The notes: generated by a model from the letters alone, not told the origin. DNA of 64,000 bases from Candidatus Nanopelagicales bacterium (GCA_030700225.1 JAUYJT010000027.1:32228-96227); one strand, 5' to 3'; numbered from the stretch's first letter, positions 17,729-27,627 are shown. Numbers and translations: made by a program.

Positions 17729-18925
17729 TTGTGGTTGGCGCGCGGATGTCAGTTGGGGCGATGGGTGCGGCGGCCGTCGCTGCCCGGAGCGGGCAGTCCA
17801 GCGAAGGTCGCGACAAACTACCGCCGGATGCAAGACAAGCTGTTCATCCCGCATCCGGAGGAATGGGGCGGTGCCTACGTTGACGGTGACACACTGGTGG
17901 TCAATACCGTGCGGCGATCGCCTGTCAGGGCGGCGAAGGTGCTTCGGAAGATCGGTGTGACGCGTGGGGTCACGATTCGCAAAGTGGATGTGTCGATGGC
18001 CCAACACGACACCGTGACCGCGGATGTAATGAGCGACCCTCTCCTGAGAGGCAGCGTTGTGGCGGCCGGTCCTGAATACAGAAACAGTCAGGTTGTTGTC
18101 GGGGTCCGAGACGGAGTCTCGTTGACGCGAGCGGCGAAAGCCAGGCTGAAGACGATCGCAGCGCGATCTGGCGTGCCGACCACTACCTATAACCATCGGG
18201 GAGATCCGGTCCTCACGAACCGCTACTGGGATACCTCGCCCTACAACGGTGGGGACAACGTGAACTTCGGGCCAGGAGGTGGCTGCTCCAACGCCTTCGC
18301 GTGGAAAGGCGGCCAGTACATGGTCAGTGCCGCACATTGCTACACAAGGTCGGGCTTGCGGGTGTTCAGGTACAAGACCGGAACGAAGTCCGTTGGCAAG
18401 CAGATCGGGAAAGTGCTGTGGTCGTCTGCCAATGCGTCTGGAACCACCGCCGACAGGCATGGCGACGTTGTCGTCTGGAAGGCCACCGGGGGTCTGAAAA
18501 CCGTCGGCCGCATCTACACCGGGACGGGCAACGCGACCGCGAAGAGCGCCGTCAAGGACCGGACCAGCCTCCCAGAAGGCTGGAAAGGCCCGAACCTGTA
18601 CACATCAGGTGCGGGACCTTTCTACGGCAACGGGTCGGGGCAGATCAATCCCGACTGGATTTCACTCGTGAACCAAACGATCTACTTCCGCGACACCAAG
18701 GCAACAGTTGCCAACCTGACCGTCGCGGAGCACTCGTCCGCGTGCATCGGTAAGGGGGATTCAGGTGGGGCGTTCTATCTGACGCGTCCGTCCGGCGGCG
18801 TTAGAGCTGTTGGCGTGATCAGCGGTACCAACAACGGGGGCGGCTCGTGGACCAACTGCCGCAACTACTACACACCATTGGAGTACGTGGCCAGCGACTT
18901 CGGCGGAGCGGTCAAGAAAGAGTAG
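17729..18925 (+). CDS. Trypsin-like (S1) secreted serine protease, apparent 5' frameshift
   Basis: The body of the protein carries the S1 triad regions: His in MVSAAHCYT, Asp in HGDVVVWKA and Ser in IGKGDSGGAFY. A pro-region-like segment precedes it (HPEEWGGAYVDGDTLVV). A cysteine in GGCSN may pair with that in AHC. In this frame the first 30 residues are arginine-rich and not a signal peptide. In the frame one base earlier, a GTG at 17689 opens VIAHGGTRKGKSALVVGARM followed by an AAAVAA cleavage-like site, so the natural product probably joins the two frames near 17790-17820. The choices are a single-base sequence error, a recent inactivating frameshift, or an unsecreted form starting at the ATG at 17828. 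Confidence 0.75.
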   Translation: MWLARGCQLGRWVRRPSLPGAGSPAKVATNYRRMQDKLFIPHPEEWGGAYVDGDTLVVNTVRRSPVRAAKVLRKIGVTRGVTIRKVDVSMAQHDTVTADVMSDPLLRGSVVAAGPEYRNSQVVVGVRDGVSLTRAAKARLKTIAARSGVPTTTYNHRGDPVLTNRYWDTSPYNGGDNVNFGPGGGCSNAFAWKGGQYMVSAAHCYTRSGLRVFRYKTGTKSVGKQIGKVLWSSANASGTTADRHGDVVVWKATGGLKTVGRIYTGTGNATAKSAVKDRTSLPEGWKGPNLYTSGAGPFYGNGSGQINPDWISLVNQTIYFRDTKATVANLTVAEHSSACIGKGDSGGAFYLTRPSGGVRAVGVISGTNNGGGSWTNCRNYYTPLEYVASDFGGAVKKE

Positions 18926-18938
18926 GTCCGCAAGGAAG

Positions 18939-19502
18939 ATGAGGTCTGACATGAGTGCGCACCGAGAAGTTGATCCGCCCACGGGCCGGCCAGTCCGTCC
19001 GCGCTCCCTGTGGCAAGTGGCGCTTGCTTCCGGATTCGCACTCGGGACCGTTCTGTTCGGGTGGTACTCCGTGTATGCCGCGCAGCAGGGGCGTGCCGAG
19101 ATGGCGTACTACCATTCGGATTCCTACATGTCTGATGGCTTCTTTGCCACGGTTGATCTTATCGCGTCTGGTGTGGCGGGCACGCTGAGCGTTGTGTGTC
19201 TGTGGAACGCGATTCGATTCGCGAACCGGTTCATACGCGAACCGGTTCGTTGGCGGTCACTGCCGTCGGGGGCGCTTGCTTCCGGATTCATATTGGGGAC
19301 CATTCTGCTTGGGTTGTACTCCGCGTATCTGGCGTACCATGGACGTGCTCGATTCCTGGACTTTGATCCCATGCGCGACTTGTCTGATGATTCGATTGCC
19401 ATGGTTGAACTCGTTGGGTCTGGTGTAGCGGGCACCCTGAGCGTCATGTGCTTGTGGAACGCGATCCGGTTCACGGTCCGTTTCATGCGCGAACCTTCCT
19501 GA
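18939..19502 (+). CDS. Membrane protein with an internal duplication, unknown function
   Basis: The 187-residue protein consists of two homologous halves of about 78 residues. Each half has ALASGF.LGT.LFG.YS near its start, a hydrophilic loop ending in D.IA..VELVGSG-like residues, and VAGTLSVVCLWNAIRF near its end. Each half holds two transmembrane helices, so four in all. An ATG at 18951 (MSAHREVD) is an alternative start, since both ATGs have a purine-rich sequence upstream. It follows the protease gene by 13 bases and may be its co-transcribed partner. I do not recognise the family. Confidence 0.65.
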   Translation: MRSDMSAHREVDPPTGRPVRPRSLWQVALASGFALGTVLFGWYSVYAAQQGRAEMAYYHSDSYMSDGFFATVDLIASGVAGTLSVVCLWNAIRFANRFIREPVRWRSLPSGALASGFILGTILLGLYSAYLAYHGRARFLDFDPMRDLSDDSIAMVELVGSGVAGTLSVMCLWNAIRFTVRFMREPS

Positions 19503-19645
19503 CCGTTGCCCGAACCCCTAGCCGAAAACCGGGGAAACCTGAACCGGCTCGCGGAGTCCCACGTCCTCAGATCCTTTTCCCCGCTCTCGGCACGCCTCAC
19601 GCCACTCGGCGGCGTACGGTTGAGAGGGCTCGCGAGGAGACCAAC

Positions 19646-21196
19646 ATGCGCGCACGACGCACGGAACTCAACACGACAGCCGCACGTGAAGCCGGGCAGC
19701 GACGCGCGGCACCACGTGGGATACGAAGCGGCGCGTTAGCTTTGGCGGTGGTGACCGCGTTGGGGCTGAGTGTCTTGCTCACGCCGTCCAACGCATCCCC
19801 GCCGATGCCCAGTGCCGCCGCCTACACGCCGCCTGCGCCAGAGGACTTCAGTGCCCTGACCTGGACCCAGGCCTTTCGCGCCCTGAACAAGAAGATGTCG
19901 CGCGAGTATGCGTTCACCAAGTGGAAGCGGATCAAGTGGCATTCCCTGTACGAGAAGTACGCTCCTCGGATTGCCCGGGCGGAAGCGACGGACAACCGGC
20001 AGGCCTACTACCTGACTTTGCGCCGCTACCTACACAAGCTGCGGGATGGGCACGTCTCGATCAAGCCCAACGTCGAGGCTTTCGAGGAGGCGCTTGTTGG
20101 CGGCGGATTCGGGCTGACCGTGACGACGCTGGACACGGGAGCAGTCGTCGCGACATGGGTCAAGCGGGGTGGACCCGCCGATATGGCAGGTATCGAGCGT
20201 GGCGCGCGGATCCGCAAGTGGGGCGGCAAGCCGGTGCTGAAGGCGTTGCGGAAGACGCCGACGGTCTTCGGGCCGAGTCAGCCCACTACCGCGCGGAAGA
20301 GGTCCGAGCAGCTGCGCTTCCTCGTGCGGGCTCCCATCGGCGTCAGGCGAACGGTTGTCTACGAGAATCGCCGGGCGACCGCGCGCGAGCGCGTGAAGCT
20401 TCGGGCGGTCGATGACGGGATGGAGACCCTCGAGCGGACCGATGGTTCGTCCGTCCTGGCGAAGGGCCAGTGGCCCAAGCGCATGGTTGAGCACAAGATC
20501 CTGCCGGGCGACGTGGGCTATGTTCGCATCTACGCCGAGATCGACCTGCCCGCTCAGTTGCCTGGTGACCACACGCCTACGGTCAAGCTCTTCCGCCGAG
20601 CGATCCGCGACTTCGTCAACGCGAAGGTTGCGGGCGTGATCGTCGATGTCCGGTCCAACTCCGGCGGCTCGGATCAGATGGTCGCCGACTTCATGGCCTC
20701 GTTCTACAGCAGGAGAGCCTTCTACGAGTACCAGAACTACATCGTGCCAGCGACCCGGAAGTTCCAGATCTGGATCGCGGACGACGTCACTGGAGAGTTC
20801 CGCTCCAGGGGCAAGGGCGTCTGGATCAAACCGGCGAAGAAGCGCTACCAGGGACCCGTGGTGGCACTAGTGGACAACGCCTGCGTGAGTTCGTGTGAGG
20901 GCGTGGCGATGGGCATCCAGAACCTGCCCCGCGGTCGCGTGGTTGGCTTCTACGGCACGAATGGTTCCTTCGGGATGACTGGAGACGCGGCGGTCATGCC
21001 GGGCGGCCTCGAGATCGACTGGCCATACGGCCAATCTCTGGACAAGCGCAAGGTCGTCCAGATCGACACCAGGAATGGCAAGGGTGGAATCCTGCCGGAC
21101 CGACCCATCCCCATGACCCTGAAGAACGCCCTGCGGTCAGCGGCTGGGCGCGATGTCGTGCTCCGCCGGGGGCTTGGGACCCTGAGACGCATGTGA
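19646..21196 (+). CDS. Secreted S41-family (C-terminal processing-like) peptidase
   Basis: The 516-residue protein begins with a signal peptide (basic start, then ALALAVVTALGLSVLL, cleavage near SNA). A PDZ-like domain follows at about residues 130-230 (GGGFGLTVTTL, GGPADMAGIERGARIRKW). The catalytic-domain pattern then appears: VIVDVRSNSGGSDQMVADF and LVDNACVSSCEGVAMG, where the serine in the second motif is the expected S41/CtpA nucleophile position. Such enzymes trim the C-termini of exported proteins or degrade peptides outside the membrane. The ATG is preceded by GAGGAGACC. Two cysteines flanking the active site (ACVSSC) are unusual for this family. The exact substrate is unknown. Confidence 0.8.
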   Translation: MRARRTELNTTAAREAGQRRAAPRGIRSGALALAVVTALGLSVLLTPSNASPPMPSAAAYTPPAPEDFSALTWTQAFRALNKKMSREYAFTKWKRIKWHSLYEKYAPRIARAEATDNRQAYYLTLRRYLHKLRDGHVSIKPNVEAFEEALVGGGFGLTVTTLDTGAVVATWVKRGGPADMAGIERGARIRKWGGKPVLKALRKTPTVFGPSQPTTARKRSEQLRFLVRAPIGVRRTVVYENRRATARERVKLRAVDDGMETLERTDGSSVLAKGQWPKRMVEHKILPGDVGYVRIYAEIDLPAQLPGDHTPTVKLFRRAIRDFVNAKVAGVIVDVRSNSGGSDQMVADFMASFYSRRAFYEYQNYIVPATRKFQIWIADDVTGEFRSRGKGVWIKPAKKRYQGPVVALVDNACVSSCEGVAMGIQNLPRGRVVGFYGTNGSFGMTGDAAVMPGGLEIDWPYGQSLDKRKVVQIDTRNGKGGILPDRPIPMTLKNALRSAAGRDVVLRRGLGTLRRM

Positions 21197-21275
21197 CTGT
21201 CGACCATCCAGGGTGTGCGTCGCGCGGCCGTAGCTCGGCTCAACGCCTGACCAGAGAGGCTGACGGTCGGCGTGG

Positions 21276-21737
21276 TTGGGCGGGCACGCCGGGCTGGACT
21301 ACTCTGCGTGGGTGGACGCATGGTGGGTGTGGCTGGCAGCGGCCTTGGTGATGGGAATCGTGGAGGTTACCACCGGGGGCACTCTGGTATTCGGAATGCT
21401 CTCTGTGGGGGCGCTCGCCGCTGCTGTGGCAGCAGCTGTCACGGTAACCGAATTCGTCCCTTGGCTGGTGTTCGCGCTGGTTAGTGTCGCCATGCTGGCG
21501 CTCGTTCGTCCAGTCGCGCGCAAGCATGCTTGGACGCCGGGCCACCTGCGCACGGGCACCGCTGCCCTGATCGGGCTGGAGGCAGTCGTCACGCAGCGGG
21601 TCACCGGCTATGGGGGACAGATCAAGTTGCGTGGTGAGGTGTGGTCGGCGCGGTCGTTCGACGTCGACGAAGTGTTCGAACCGGGGATCATGATCCGGGT
21701 GATAGAGATCGAGGGTGCTACGGCACTCATCGCGTGA
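21276..21737 (+). CDS. NfeD-like membrane protein
   Basis: The short NfeD form (about 150 residues) has an N-terminal WVWLAAALVMGIVEV helix, two further hydrophobic segments, and a C-terminal OB-fold-like soluble domain (GLEAVVTQRVTGYGGQIKLR ... VIEIEGATALIA). NfeD proteins work with SPFH/stomatin proteins in membrane microdomains, and the SPFH gene follows after 15 bases. The start is uncertain: TTG at 21276 or GTG at 21312, neither with a strong ribosome site close by. Confidence 0.85.
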   Translation: MGGHAGLDYSAWVDAWWVWLAAALVMGIVEVTTGGTLVFGMLSVGALAAAVAAAVTVTEFVPWLVFALVSVAMLALVRPVARKHAWTPGHLRTGTAALIGLEAVVTQRVTGYGGQIKLRGEVWSARSFDVDEVFEPGIMIRVIEIEGATALIA

Positions 21738-21752
21738 GTCGGAGGTGTAGTT

Positions 21753-22661
21753 GTGGCGAGTGCGACAGGCTGGGTAGTAGGCGGGCTCGTGGCCCTCTTC
21801 GTTCTAATACTCCTGGCCAAAACGGTACGCATCGTGCCGCAGGCCAGTGCTGGGATCGTGGAACGCGTCGGCCGATACCAGCGCACGCTAGGCGCGGGGC
21901 TGAGCATCGTCATCCCGTTCATCGATCGTGTCCTGCCTCTGATTGACCTCAGAGAGCAAGTGGTCAGCTTCCCGCCGCAGCCGGTCATAACGGAGGACAA
22001 TCTGGTGGTCCAGATCGACTCGGTGATCTACTTCCAGGTGACCGACCCGAAGGCAGCCACCTACGAGATCTATGACTACATTCACGGAGTCGAGCAGCTG
22101 ACAGTGACCACATTGCGCAACGTGGTCGGCGGCATGGATCTAGAGCGAACCCTGACGTCGCGCGAAGAAATCAACCTGGCGTTGCGTGGCGTGCTGGACG
22201 AGGCGACAGGGAAGTGGGGCATTCGGGTCAACCGCGTGGAGCTAAAGTCGATCGACCCGCCGCCCAGTGTCCAGGAGTCGATGGAGAAGCAGATGAAGGC
22301 GGAACGCGAGAAGCGCGCCTCGATCCTGACCGCGGAGGGAGCCAAGCAGTCGGCGATCCTGACTGCCCAGGGTCGGCGCGAGTCAGATGTGTTGACCGCG
22401 CGGGGTGAGGCGGAGGCGAGGATCCTGCGGGCTCAAGCCGAGGCCGAATCGATCAAGGGAGTGTTCGCCGCCCTGCATGACGCCGACACGGACGAGCGTG
22501 TACTGGCATACCAGTATCTGAAGTGCCTGCCGGAGATCGCGGAAGGTACGGCAAACAAGATCTGGGTGATCCCGGCGGAGCTCAGCTCGGCGATGACAGC
22601 GCTGCGCTCCGCGTTCATCGATCCGGAGGCCGTCCGTCGAGCGGCAGAGCCGACTCGCTAG
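21753..22661 (+). CDS. SPFH/band-7 (stomatin/QmcA-like) membrane protein
   Basis: This 302-residue protein has one N-terminal transmembrane helix (VVGGLVALFVLILLAKTV), then the band-7 domain (IVPQASAGIVERVGRYQRTL, PPQPVITEDNLVVQIDSVIY). An Ala/Glu-rich coiled coil follows (EKRASILTAEGAKQSAILTA and AEARILRAQAEAES), with a C-terminal YLKCLPEIAEG segment. It forms oligomeric membrane scaffolds. The GTG start is preceded by GGAGGTG. It sits directly after its usual partner NfeD, so the pair is an operon that probably manages membrane quality or protease partners. Confidence 0.92.
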   Translation: MASATGWVVGGLVALFVLILLAKTVRIVPQASAGIVERVGRYQRTLGAGLSIVIPFIDRVLPLIDLREQVVSFPPQPVITEDNLVVQIDSVIYFQVTDPKAATYEIYDYIHGVEQLTVTTLRNVVGGMDLERTLTSREEINLALRGVLDEATGKWGIRVNRVELKSIDPPPSVQESMEKQMKAEREKRASILTAEGAKQSAILTAQGRRESDVLTARGEAEARILRAQAEAESIKGVFAALHDADTDERVLAYQYLKCLPEIAEGTANKIWVIPAELSSAMTALRSAFIDPEAVRRAAEPTR

Positions 22662-22675
22662 GCGGCGGGCTAGGC

Positions 22676-23617
22676 CTAGGCAGGCGCCTGCGGTGCGCGG
22701 ATTACAGGCGGGATCCTGATGTGGTCCTGGTCGAACGCGCGCTTGATACGCTCCCTGATGGCACGCGTCAGCGCCACCTGGTCATCGGGCGCGGCTCTGG
22801 CTATCGCACGCACGATTACGGCGTCACCGGTGACTGACTCCACGCCCACATACTTCAATCCGTCCAGCAAGGAGTCCGCCCAGTCGGGGTCCTTGGACAT
22901 CTCGTCCGCGACCCGTTCTATGGCCGACTTGACCGCGCCCAGGTCTTGGTCGTAGGACACGGGAGTATCGACGACGGCCTGGGTCCAGCCCTGGGATCGG
23001 TTCGCGACCCGCAGAATCTCGCCGTTGCGGACGTACCAGACCACGCCAGACCCGTCGCGAAGCCGGGTGACGCGCAGCGTCACCTCATCGATAGTGCCGA
23101 CCACCTGGCCGAGGTCCACTACGTCGCCGACTCCGTACTGGTCCTCAAGAATCAGGAAGATGCCGGAGAGGTAGTCCTTGACGAGGGTCTGGGCGCCGAA
23201 TCCGAGCGCGATGCCTATGACGCCAGCACTGGCGAGCAACGGCGTGATGTCCAAACCCAGTAGGGGTAAGACCATGAGCACCACGACAACCCAAAGGAAC
23301 ACGCTAAAGACGCTGCGGATGAGCTGCCCCATCGCCTTGGCCCGCTGCTCACGGCGTTGCTTGAGCAGCAGGAACGCGGACGAGGGACGACGGCCGCTGC
23401 GTGTCCGGGGCTTGGAGTCGATCAACTTGTGGACCGTGTGGTGGATCATGAGGGCAATGCCGGCCTGGATGAGCACAGCCAGGGCCAGGATCAGGGCGAT
23501 CTTGATCAGCGCGTTGGATTCGAGGAGAGTTTCCAACCACCCGATCGGGTTCGGGGTGGGAGCTGGCTTCGCTGACGGCGTCGCCGGAGGCGAAGGCGAA
23601 GCTGCGAGGAATATCAC
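22676..23617 (-). CDS. Small-conductance mechanosensitive channel (MscS family)
   Basis: The 313-residue protein has three hydrophobic segments. The pore helix carries the MscS signature GVIGIALGFGAQTLVKDYLS, followed by GIFLILEDQYGVGDVV and the beta-domain/cytosolic cage region. It opens under membrane tension to release solutes in osmotic downshock. The GTG start overlaps the TGA of the upstream prolyl oligopeptidase gene (GTGA), so the two are transcriptionally linked. An N-terminal Pro/Ala/Ser-rich tail of about 25 residues precedes the first helix. Confidence 0.92.
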   Translation of the reverse strand: MIFLAASPSPPATPSAKPAPTPNPIGWLETLLESNALIKIALILALAVLIQAGIALMIHHTVHKLIDSKPRTRSGRRPSSAFLLLKQRREQRAKAMGQLIRSVFSVFLWVVVVLMVLPLLGLDITPLLASAGVIGIALGFGAQTLVKDYLSGIFLILEDQYGVGDVVDLGQVVGTIDEVTLRVTRLRDGSGVVWYVRNGEILRVANRSQGWTQAVVDTPVSYDQDLGAVKSAIERVADEMSKDPDWADSLLDGLKYVGVESVTGDAVIVRAIARAAPDDQVALTRAIRERIKRAFDQDHIRIPPVIRAPQAPA

Positions 23618-25743
23618 GGTGCGTCCTCTTCTCTGGGCTCCTGACCGGCTTCGAGGCCTGTCATGTGAGCGGCGAACGCCAGAGATTCCGCGACTTCGGC
23701 CACCGACCGGTCCAGCGATCGCACTCCATGGCCGACGTCGGTCTCGGTGCGGATCAGGATCGGATCTTCGCTCACGGTGGCATGTTGGAGCGCCGCGACC
23801 ATCTTGCGGCCATGCATGGGATCGGTTCGAGTGTCGTTGTCGAACACCATGACGAGGGTCGCCGGGTAGTCAACTCTTTGCTCCACGTGGTGATAGGGGG
23901 AGTAGGAGCGAAGCCAACCGAACTGCTCTGGGTCCGTTGGGTCGCCGTATTCGGTTGTCCATGTGGCGCCCAAACTCGACGTCGTGTACCGGATCATGTC
24001 GAGCAGCGGCGCGGTGCAGATCACGGCTCCGAGAAGCTCAGGGAACTGCGTTAGTGCGGCTCCCACGAGCAAGCCGCCGTTGGAGCCGCCGCTGACGCAC
24101 AGCCGCTGCGGCGCTGTCCAGCCGGTGTCGATCAGCCACCGCGCGGCCGCCCGGAAGTCGTCGAAGACGTTCTGCTTGTTCGCCAGCATCCCTGCCCGGT
24201 GCCAGTCCTCGCCTTCCTCGCCGCCGCCGCGCAGATTGGCCACCGCGTAGACGCCGCCTGCCTGAACCCAGGCAAGGGCAGTCGGGTTGAATGCCGGGCA
24301 CAAAGAGATCCCAAATCCTCCGTATCCATACAGAAGCGTCGGAAGTGGAGCGAGCGGCTTGGCGCTGGGAGAGATCAGATACATGCGCACATCAGTGCCG
24401 TCTCCCGACTGGAAGGTCACTTGCTCTGTGTGAACGCTCGGAACACGTACATCTCCGGGGGGCTCGGCCCAGAGCGTTGTCTCACCAGTGATCACGTCGT
24501 ACCGAAATATGCGAGGTGGAGTCACGTAGTCGGTGTAGGCATACCAGCAGCTTGTGCCCCCTTCGGGGCGCGTGACCGGGCCGGTGAGAGTCCCCAATCC
24601 CGGGACGTCCAGGGCGCGGACACGCTCGCCGGTGGCGGAGTCGTGCAGTGCCAGTTCGCCTATCGAGTGCCGTGTGCGCTGCAGTACGAGGTACTGGTCG
24701 TGGCGGTCGGGTCCGTCGACCACTCGGAGTGATTCCAGGACAGAGTCGGGTTCCTCGGGGATTAGAGGCGTCCAGGTTCCTGGCTCTGGGGACAGCGCGG
24801 CGCCGAGCATCAGTTGGCCGCGCGGAGCTTCGAAGTCAGTCCAGATGAACATGCGATTGTCGGGCCGGATCGTGATTGAAGTCATCGCGTCCCGGCCGAT
24901 GACCAGTGGCAGCAGGTCGGGCTCCTCGGGGCTTGACCGGCTCAGATCCGCCAAGTAGACGTCGTTGCGGGGAGCGGTGCCTTCGGAACAGTCGACGACC
25001 AGCCAACGCCCGTCCCTGGTGACAGACGCCGAGTAGTAGTTCGTCGCCAGCATCCCAGTGCCGAAGATCTCGGGGTCCTGGTCAGGGTCACGTCCGATCC
25101 TGTGAAGCCGCACTCGCCGGTGGAACTGTCGCTCGCCCGGCGGCAGGCCAGCAGGGTCCAGGCGGCGGACGTAGTAGAACTGCTCCTCGCCGGGAAGCCA
25201 GCCGATGGGAGAGAACCGAGCACGGTCGATCGGGCCGTCGATGACCTCACCTGACGCGACATCCAATACGCGAAGCTCGGATTCCTCGGTACCGGCCTCG
25301 CTCATCAGGTAGGCGATCCGGTTCCCCTCCCAAGAAGGCTGGAAGTCGTCGAGGGTCGTCGTGCCGGCCGGGTCTATGGCGATCGGATCGATCAGCACCC
25401 GCTCGCTACCGTCAGCCTCGACCACGTACAGGACTCCGAACTGCTGGCCCGGCTCGCGGCGCATGACGAAGTACCTGTCGCCTCGCCAGGTCGGGAGCCC
25501 CTCATAGCCGCCCATCAGTAGCGCCGAGACCGCGCTGGCGAACCCGGCTTCGCCCGCCCAGCGCGAGCGGTGGCTGTCATAGAGATCCCGCTGCCCCGCG
25601 AGCCAGGCGGTTCTCCAGCTGGCCCAGTCGGCAGGTTCATCGGGTTCGGCGGACTCAAGCCAGCGGTAGGGGTCCGGAACCTGGTCGGTGTGTACGAGGT
25701 CTCGGAGGTCGAGTCGCTGGGCGGCCGGGTAGTCAGCTGGCAC
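23614..25743 (-). CDS. Prolyl oligopeptidase family serine peptidase (S9A)
   Basis: The 709-residue length is typical of prolyl endopeptidases. An N-terminal seven-bladed propeller (about residues 75-430, with motifs such as [16 protein letters not shown] before it) is followed by an alpha/beta-hydrolase domain. The nucleophile Ser554 lies in [10 protein letters not shown], the Asp in [15 protein letters not shown] and the His in TDVGHGVRS. It cuts short peptides after proline. There is no signal peptide, so it is cytosolic. It is first in a two-gene operon with mscS. The sequence may equally represent an oligopeptidase B-like specificity, but the YGGFGIS and [12 protein letters not shown] motifs favour prolyl oligopeptidase. 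Confidence 0.92.
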   Translation of the reverse strand: MPADYPAAQRLDLRDLVHTDQVPDPYRWLESAEPDEPADWASWRTAWLAGQRDLYDSHRSRWAGEAGFASAVSALLMGGYEGLPTWRGDRYFVMRREPGQQFGVLYVVEADGSERVLIDPIAIDPAGTTTLDDFQPSWEGNRIAYLMSEAGTEESELRVLDVASGEVIDGPIDRARFSPIGWLPGEEQFYYVRRLDPAGLPPGERQFHRRVRLHRIGRDPDQDPEIFGTGMLATNYYSASVTRDGRWLVVDCSEGTAPRNDVYLADLSRSSPEEPDLLPLVIGRDAMTSITIRPDNRMFIWTDFEAPRGQLMLGAALSPEPGTWTPLIPEEPDSVLESLRVVDGPDRHDQYLVLQRTRHSIGELALHDSATGERVRALDVPGLGTLTGPVTRPEGGTSCWYAYTDYVTPPRIFRYDVITGETTLWAEPPGDVRVPSVHTEQVTFQSGDGTDVRMYLISPSAKPLAPLPTLLYGYGGFGISLCPAFNPTALAWVQAGGVYAVANLRGGGEEGEDWHRAGMLANKQNVFDDFRAAARWLIDTGWTAPQRLCVSGGSNGGLLVGAALTQFPELLGAVICTAPLLDMIRYTTSSLGATWTTEYGDPTDPEQFGWLRSYSPYHHVEQRVDYPATLVMVFDNDTRTDPMHGRKMVAALQHATVSEDPILIRTETDVGHGVRSLDRSVAEVAESLAFAAHMTGLEAGQEPREEDAP

Positions 25744-25849
25744 GCGTTGACCTTATCGCCCTGTCTGCCGTCCGGACCGCGTGCGGAGGGATGCGTCGCG
25801 CTCGCACGGGCGCTAGCGTGAGAGCACACTCAGCCCCCAGGAGGCCCGC

Positions 25850-26203
25850 GTGAACACATCACGGGAAGCCCGCGAAGGGAAGCCGTCTGTTCCTGGCCGA
25901 CCCGAGCCTGTCGATGTGGCCAAGTACGCGCGAGTGTTCGGCTGGCTGATCCTGGCGATCCTGGCGATCCTATTCGTGATTCTGAACAGCGGAACCGTGA
26001 GCGTCAGCCTGGTGTTCGCGCAGCGGGATGTACCGCTGTTCGTCGCGCTGCTCATCGCCATGGCGCTGGGAGCGGGGCTTGGCAGCGGGACCGGATGGTG
26101 GCTGCGCCGCCGTCGCACCCGGCGGAACGCGGGCAAGGCGGCTCCACCGGGAAGCGCGGGAGAGGCAGACAAGACGGAGAAGGGTGAGAAGCACCCAAAG
26201 TGA
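25850..26203 (+). CDS. LapA-domain (DUF1049-like) small membrane protein
   Basis: The 117-residue protein has two hydrophobic helices (FGWLILAILAILFVILNSG and FVALLIAMALGAGLGSG), the second followed by an arginine cluster WWLRRRRTRR and a Lys/Glu-rich tail. The ILNSGTVSVSLVF segment between the helices is the LapA/YciS-type signature. Such proteins assist lipopolysaccharide control in Gram-negatives. Their role in actinobacteria is unknown. The GTG start follows AGGAGG at good spacing. The stop overlaps the amidase start by four bases (GTGA). Confidence 0.75.
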   Translation: MNTSREAREGKPSVPGRPEPVDVAKYARVFGWLILAILAILFVILNSGTVSVSLVFAQRDVPLFVALLIAMALGAGLGSGTGWWLRRRRTRRNAGKAAPPGSAGEADKTEKGEKHPK

Positions 26204-27627
26204 GCCAGTTGCACGACCTCACAGCTCTGGAGCAGTCCCGTGCTGTCCGGACGCGAGAAGTGTCGGCGGTTGAATTGACACGGCACTACCTGGGTCGCAC
26301 AGAGGAACTCAGCGATGTCGTCGGGGCTTTCGTGACAGTGACACCGGACCTGGCGCTGGAGCAGGCTGAAGCGGTTGACCGCCGGGTCGCGGCCGCGGAG
26401 TCACCCGATGATCTGGGTCCGTTGACGGGCTGCGTAGTGCCAGTGAAGGACCTTGATCTTGTGGCTGGCGTCAGGTGCACGTTCGGGTCCGCCGTGTTCG
26501 CTGATTTCGTGTCCCCCCAGGACGCGGCGTTCGTGCGGGCCATGCGCGATGCGGGCTTGGTCATCACCGGGAAGACGAACGCTCCGGAGTTCGGGTTGCC
26601 GTGCTACACCGAGCCCGACATCGCCCCGTCGGCACGGACGCCCTGGGACACGACCAGATCGGCGGGCGGCTCCAGTGGCGGTGCCGCCGCAGCCGTGTCA
26701 GCTGGTTTAGCTTCAGCGGCTCAGGGGTCGGACGGTGGTGGATCCATCCGGATTCCGGCCAGCGTCACTGGGCTGGTTGGGCTCAAGCCCTCCCGTGGAC
26801 GGGTGTCGGTGGCTCCGCTCGTGGACTCTGTTGGCGAGCTGGTGGCGATCGGTCCGCTAGCCAGGACCGTGGCAGACGCGGCCGCACTGCTGGATGTCAT
26901 GTCCGGCGTTCAGCTCGGCGATGTGTTCGCAGCCCCCGGGCCGCCGGGGGCCGGTACGTTTCTGGCCGCGGCTTCGATGGAGCCACGGCGGCAGCGGATC
27001 GGACGGTTCTGCGTACCTCTCATCGCCGAGACGACCGTGCATTCGGACTGCTTGGCCGCCTATGAGGCCGCCTCAACGCTTCTGGCGGAGCTCGGGCATG
27101 AGGTAGTGGACATCGAGCCGCCATACAGCCCAGTACTCACCCCGCACTTCGAGGCGGTGTGGGCCACGCTGGCTGGGTCGATTCCGGTCCCGCCCGGCAA
27201 GGAGGGATTGCTGCGGCCTCTGACGAAGTACCTGCGCGACGCGGGAGAAGCGGTGACCGGACGCCAACTCGCCGCCGCCGTGGCCATGCTGCGGACGGCC
27301 GCGAGAACCGCGATCCTGGCGACCGCTGGATTCGACGCGCTCTTGACCCCCACGCTGGCCCAGCCGCCGGCGCTAGTCGGCGGCATTCGCGACGACGATG
27401 ATCCCGCCAGGGACTTCGCGAGGCAGAAGGAGTTCACTCCGTTCACGGCGCCGTTCAACGTAAGTGGCCAGCCCGCGGTGAGTTTGCCGCTCGCGCACAG
27501 CCCAGGCGGGTTGCCGATCGGAGTGCAGATCGTCGGGCGCCCCTGGGGGGAAGCGGATCTGCTGAGTTTGGTCGGCCAGATCGAGCGGGCGAAGCCTTGG
27601 GTAGACAGGCGGCCACCGGTGTGGTGA
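26200..27627 (+). CDS. Amidase-signature-family amidase
   Basis: The 475-residue protein carries the Ser-cisSer-Lys triad: Lys in VVPVKDLD, cis-Ser in TRSAGGSSGGAAAAV and the nucleophile Ser in GSDGGGSIRIPAS. GLVGLKPSRGRVS follows as expected. It hydrolyses carboxylic amides. The shape resembles GatA, but no gatB/gatC is adjacent, so a stand-alone amidase is more likely than a subunit of the tRNA amidotransferase. GTG start and TGA stop overlap the neighbours on both sides (LapA-like upstream, malQ downstream), so translation of all three genes is coupled. Confidence 0.88.
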   Translation: MSQLHDLTALEQSRAVRTREVSAVELTRHYLGRTEELSDVVGAFVTVTPDLALEQAEAVDRRVAAAESPDDLGPLTGCVVPVKDLDLVAGVRCTFGSAVFADFVSPQDAAFVRAMRDAGLVITGKTNAPEFGLPCYTEPDIAPSARTPWDTTRSAGGSSGGAAAAVSAGLASAAQGSDGGGSIRIPASVTGLVGLKPSRGRVSVAPLVDSVGELVAIGPLARTVADAAALLDVMSGVQLGDVFAAPGPPGAGTFLAAASMEPRRQRIGRFCVPLIAETTVHSDCLAAYEAASTLLAELGHEVVDIEPPYSPVLTPHFEAVWATLAGSIPVPPGKEGLLRPLTKYLRDAGEAVTGRQLAAAVAMLRTAARTAILATAGFDALLTPTLAQPPALVGGIRDDDDPARDFARQKEFTPFTAPFNVSGQPAVSLPLAHSPGGLPIGVQIVGRPWGEADLLSLVGQIERAKPWVDRRPPVW

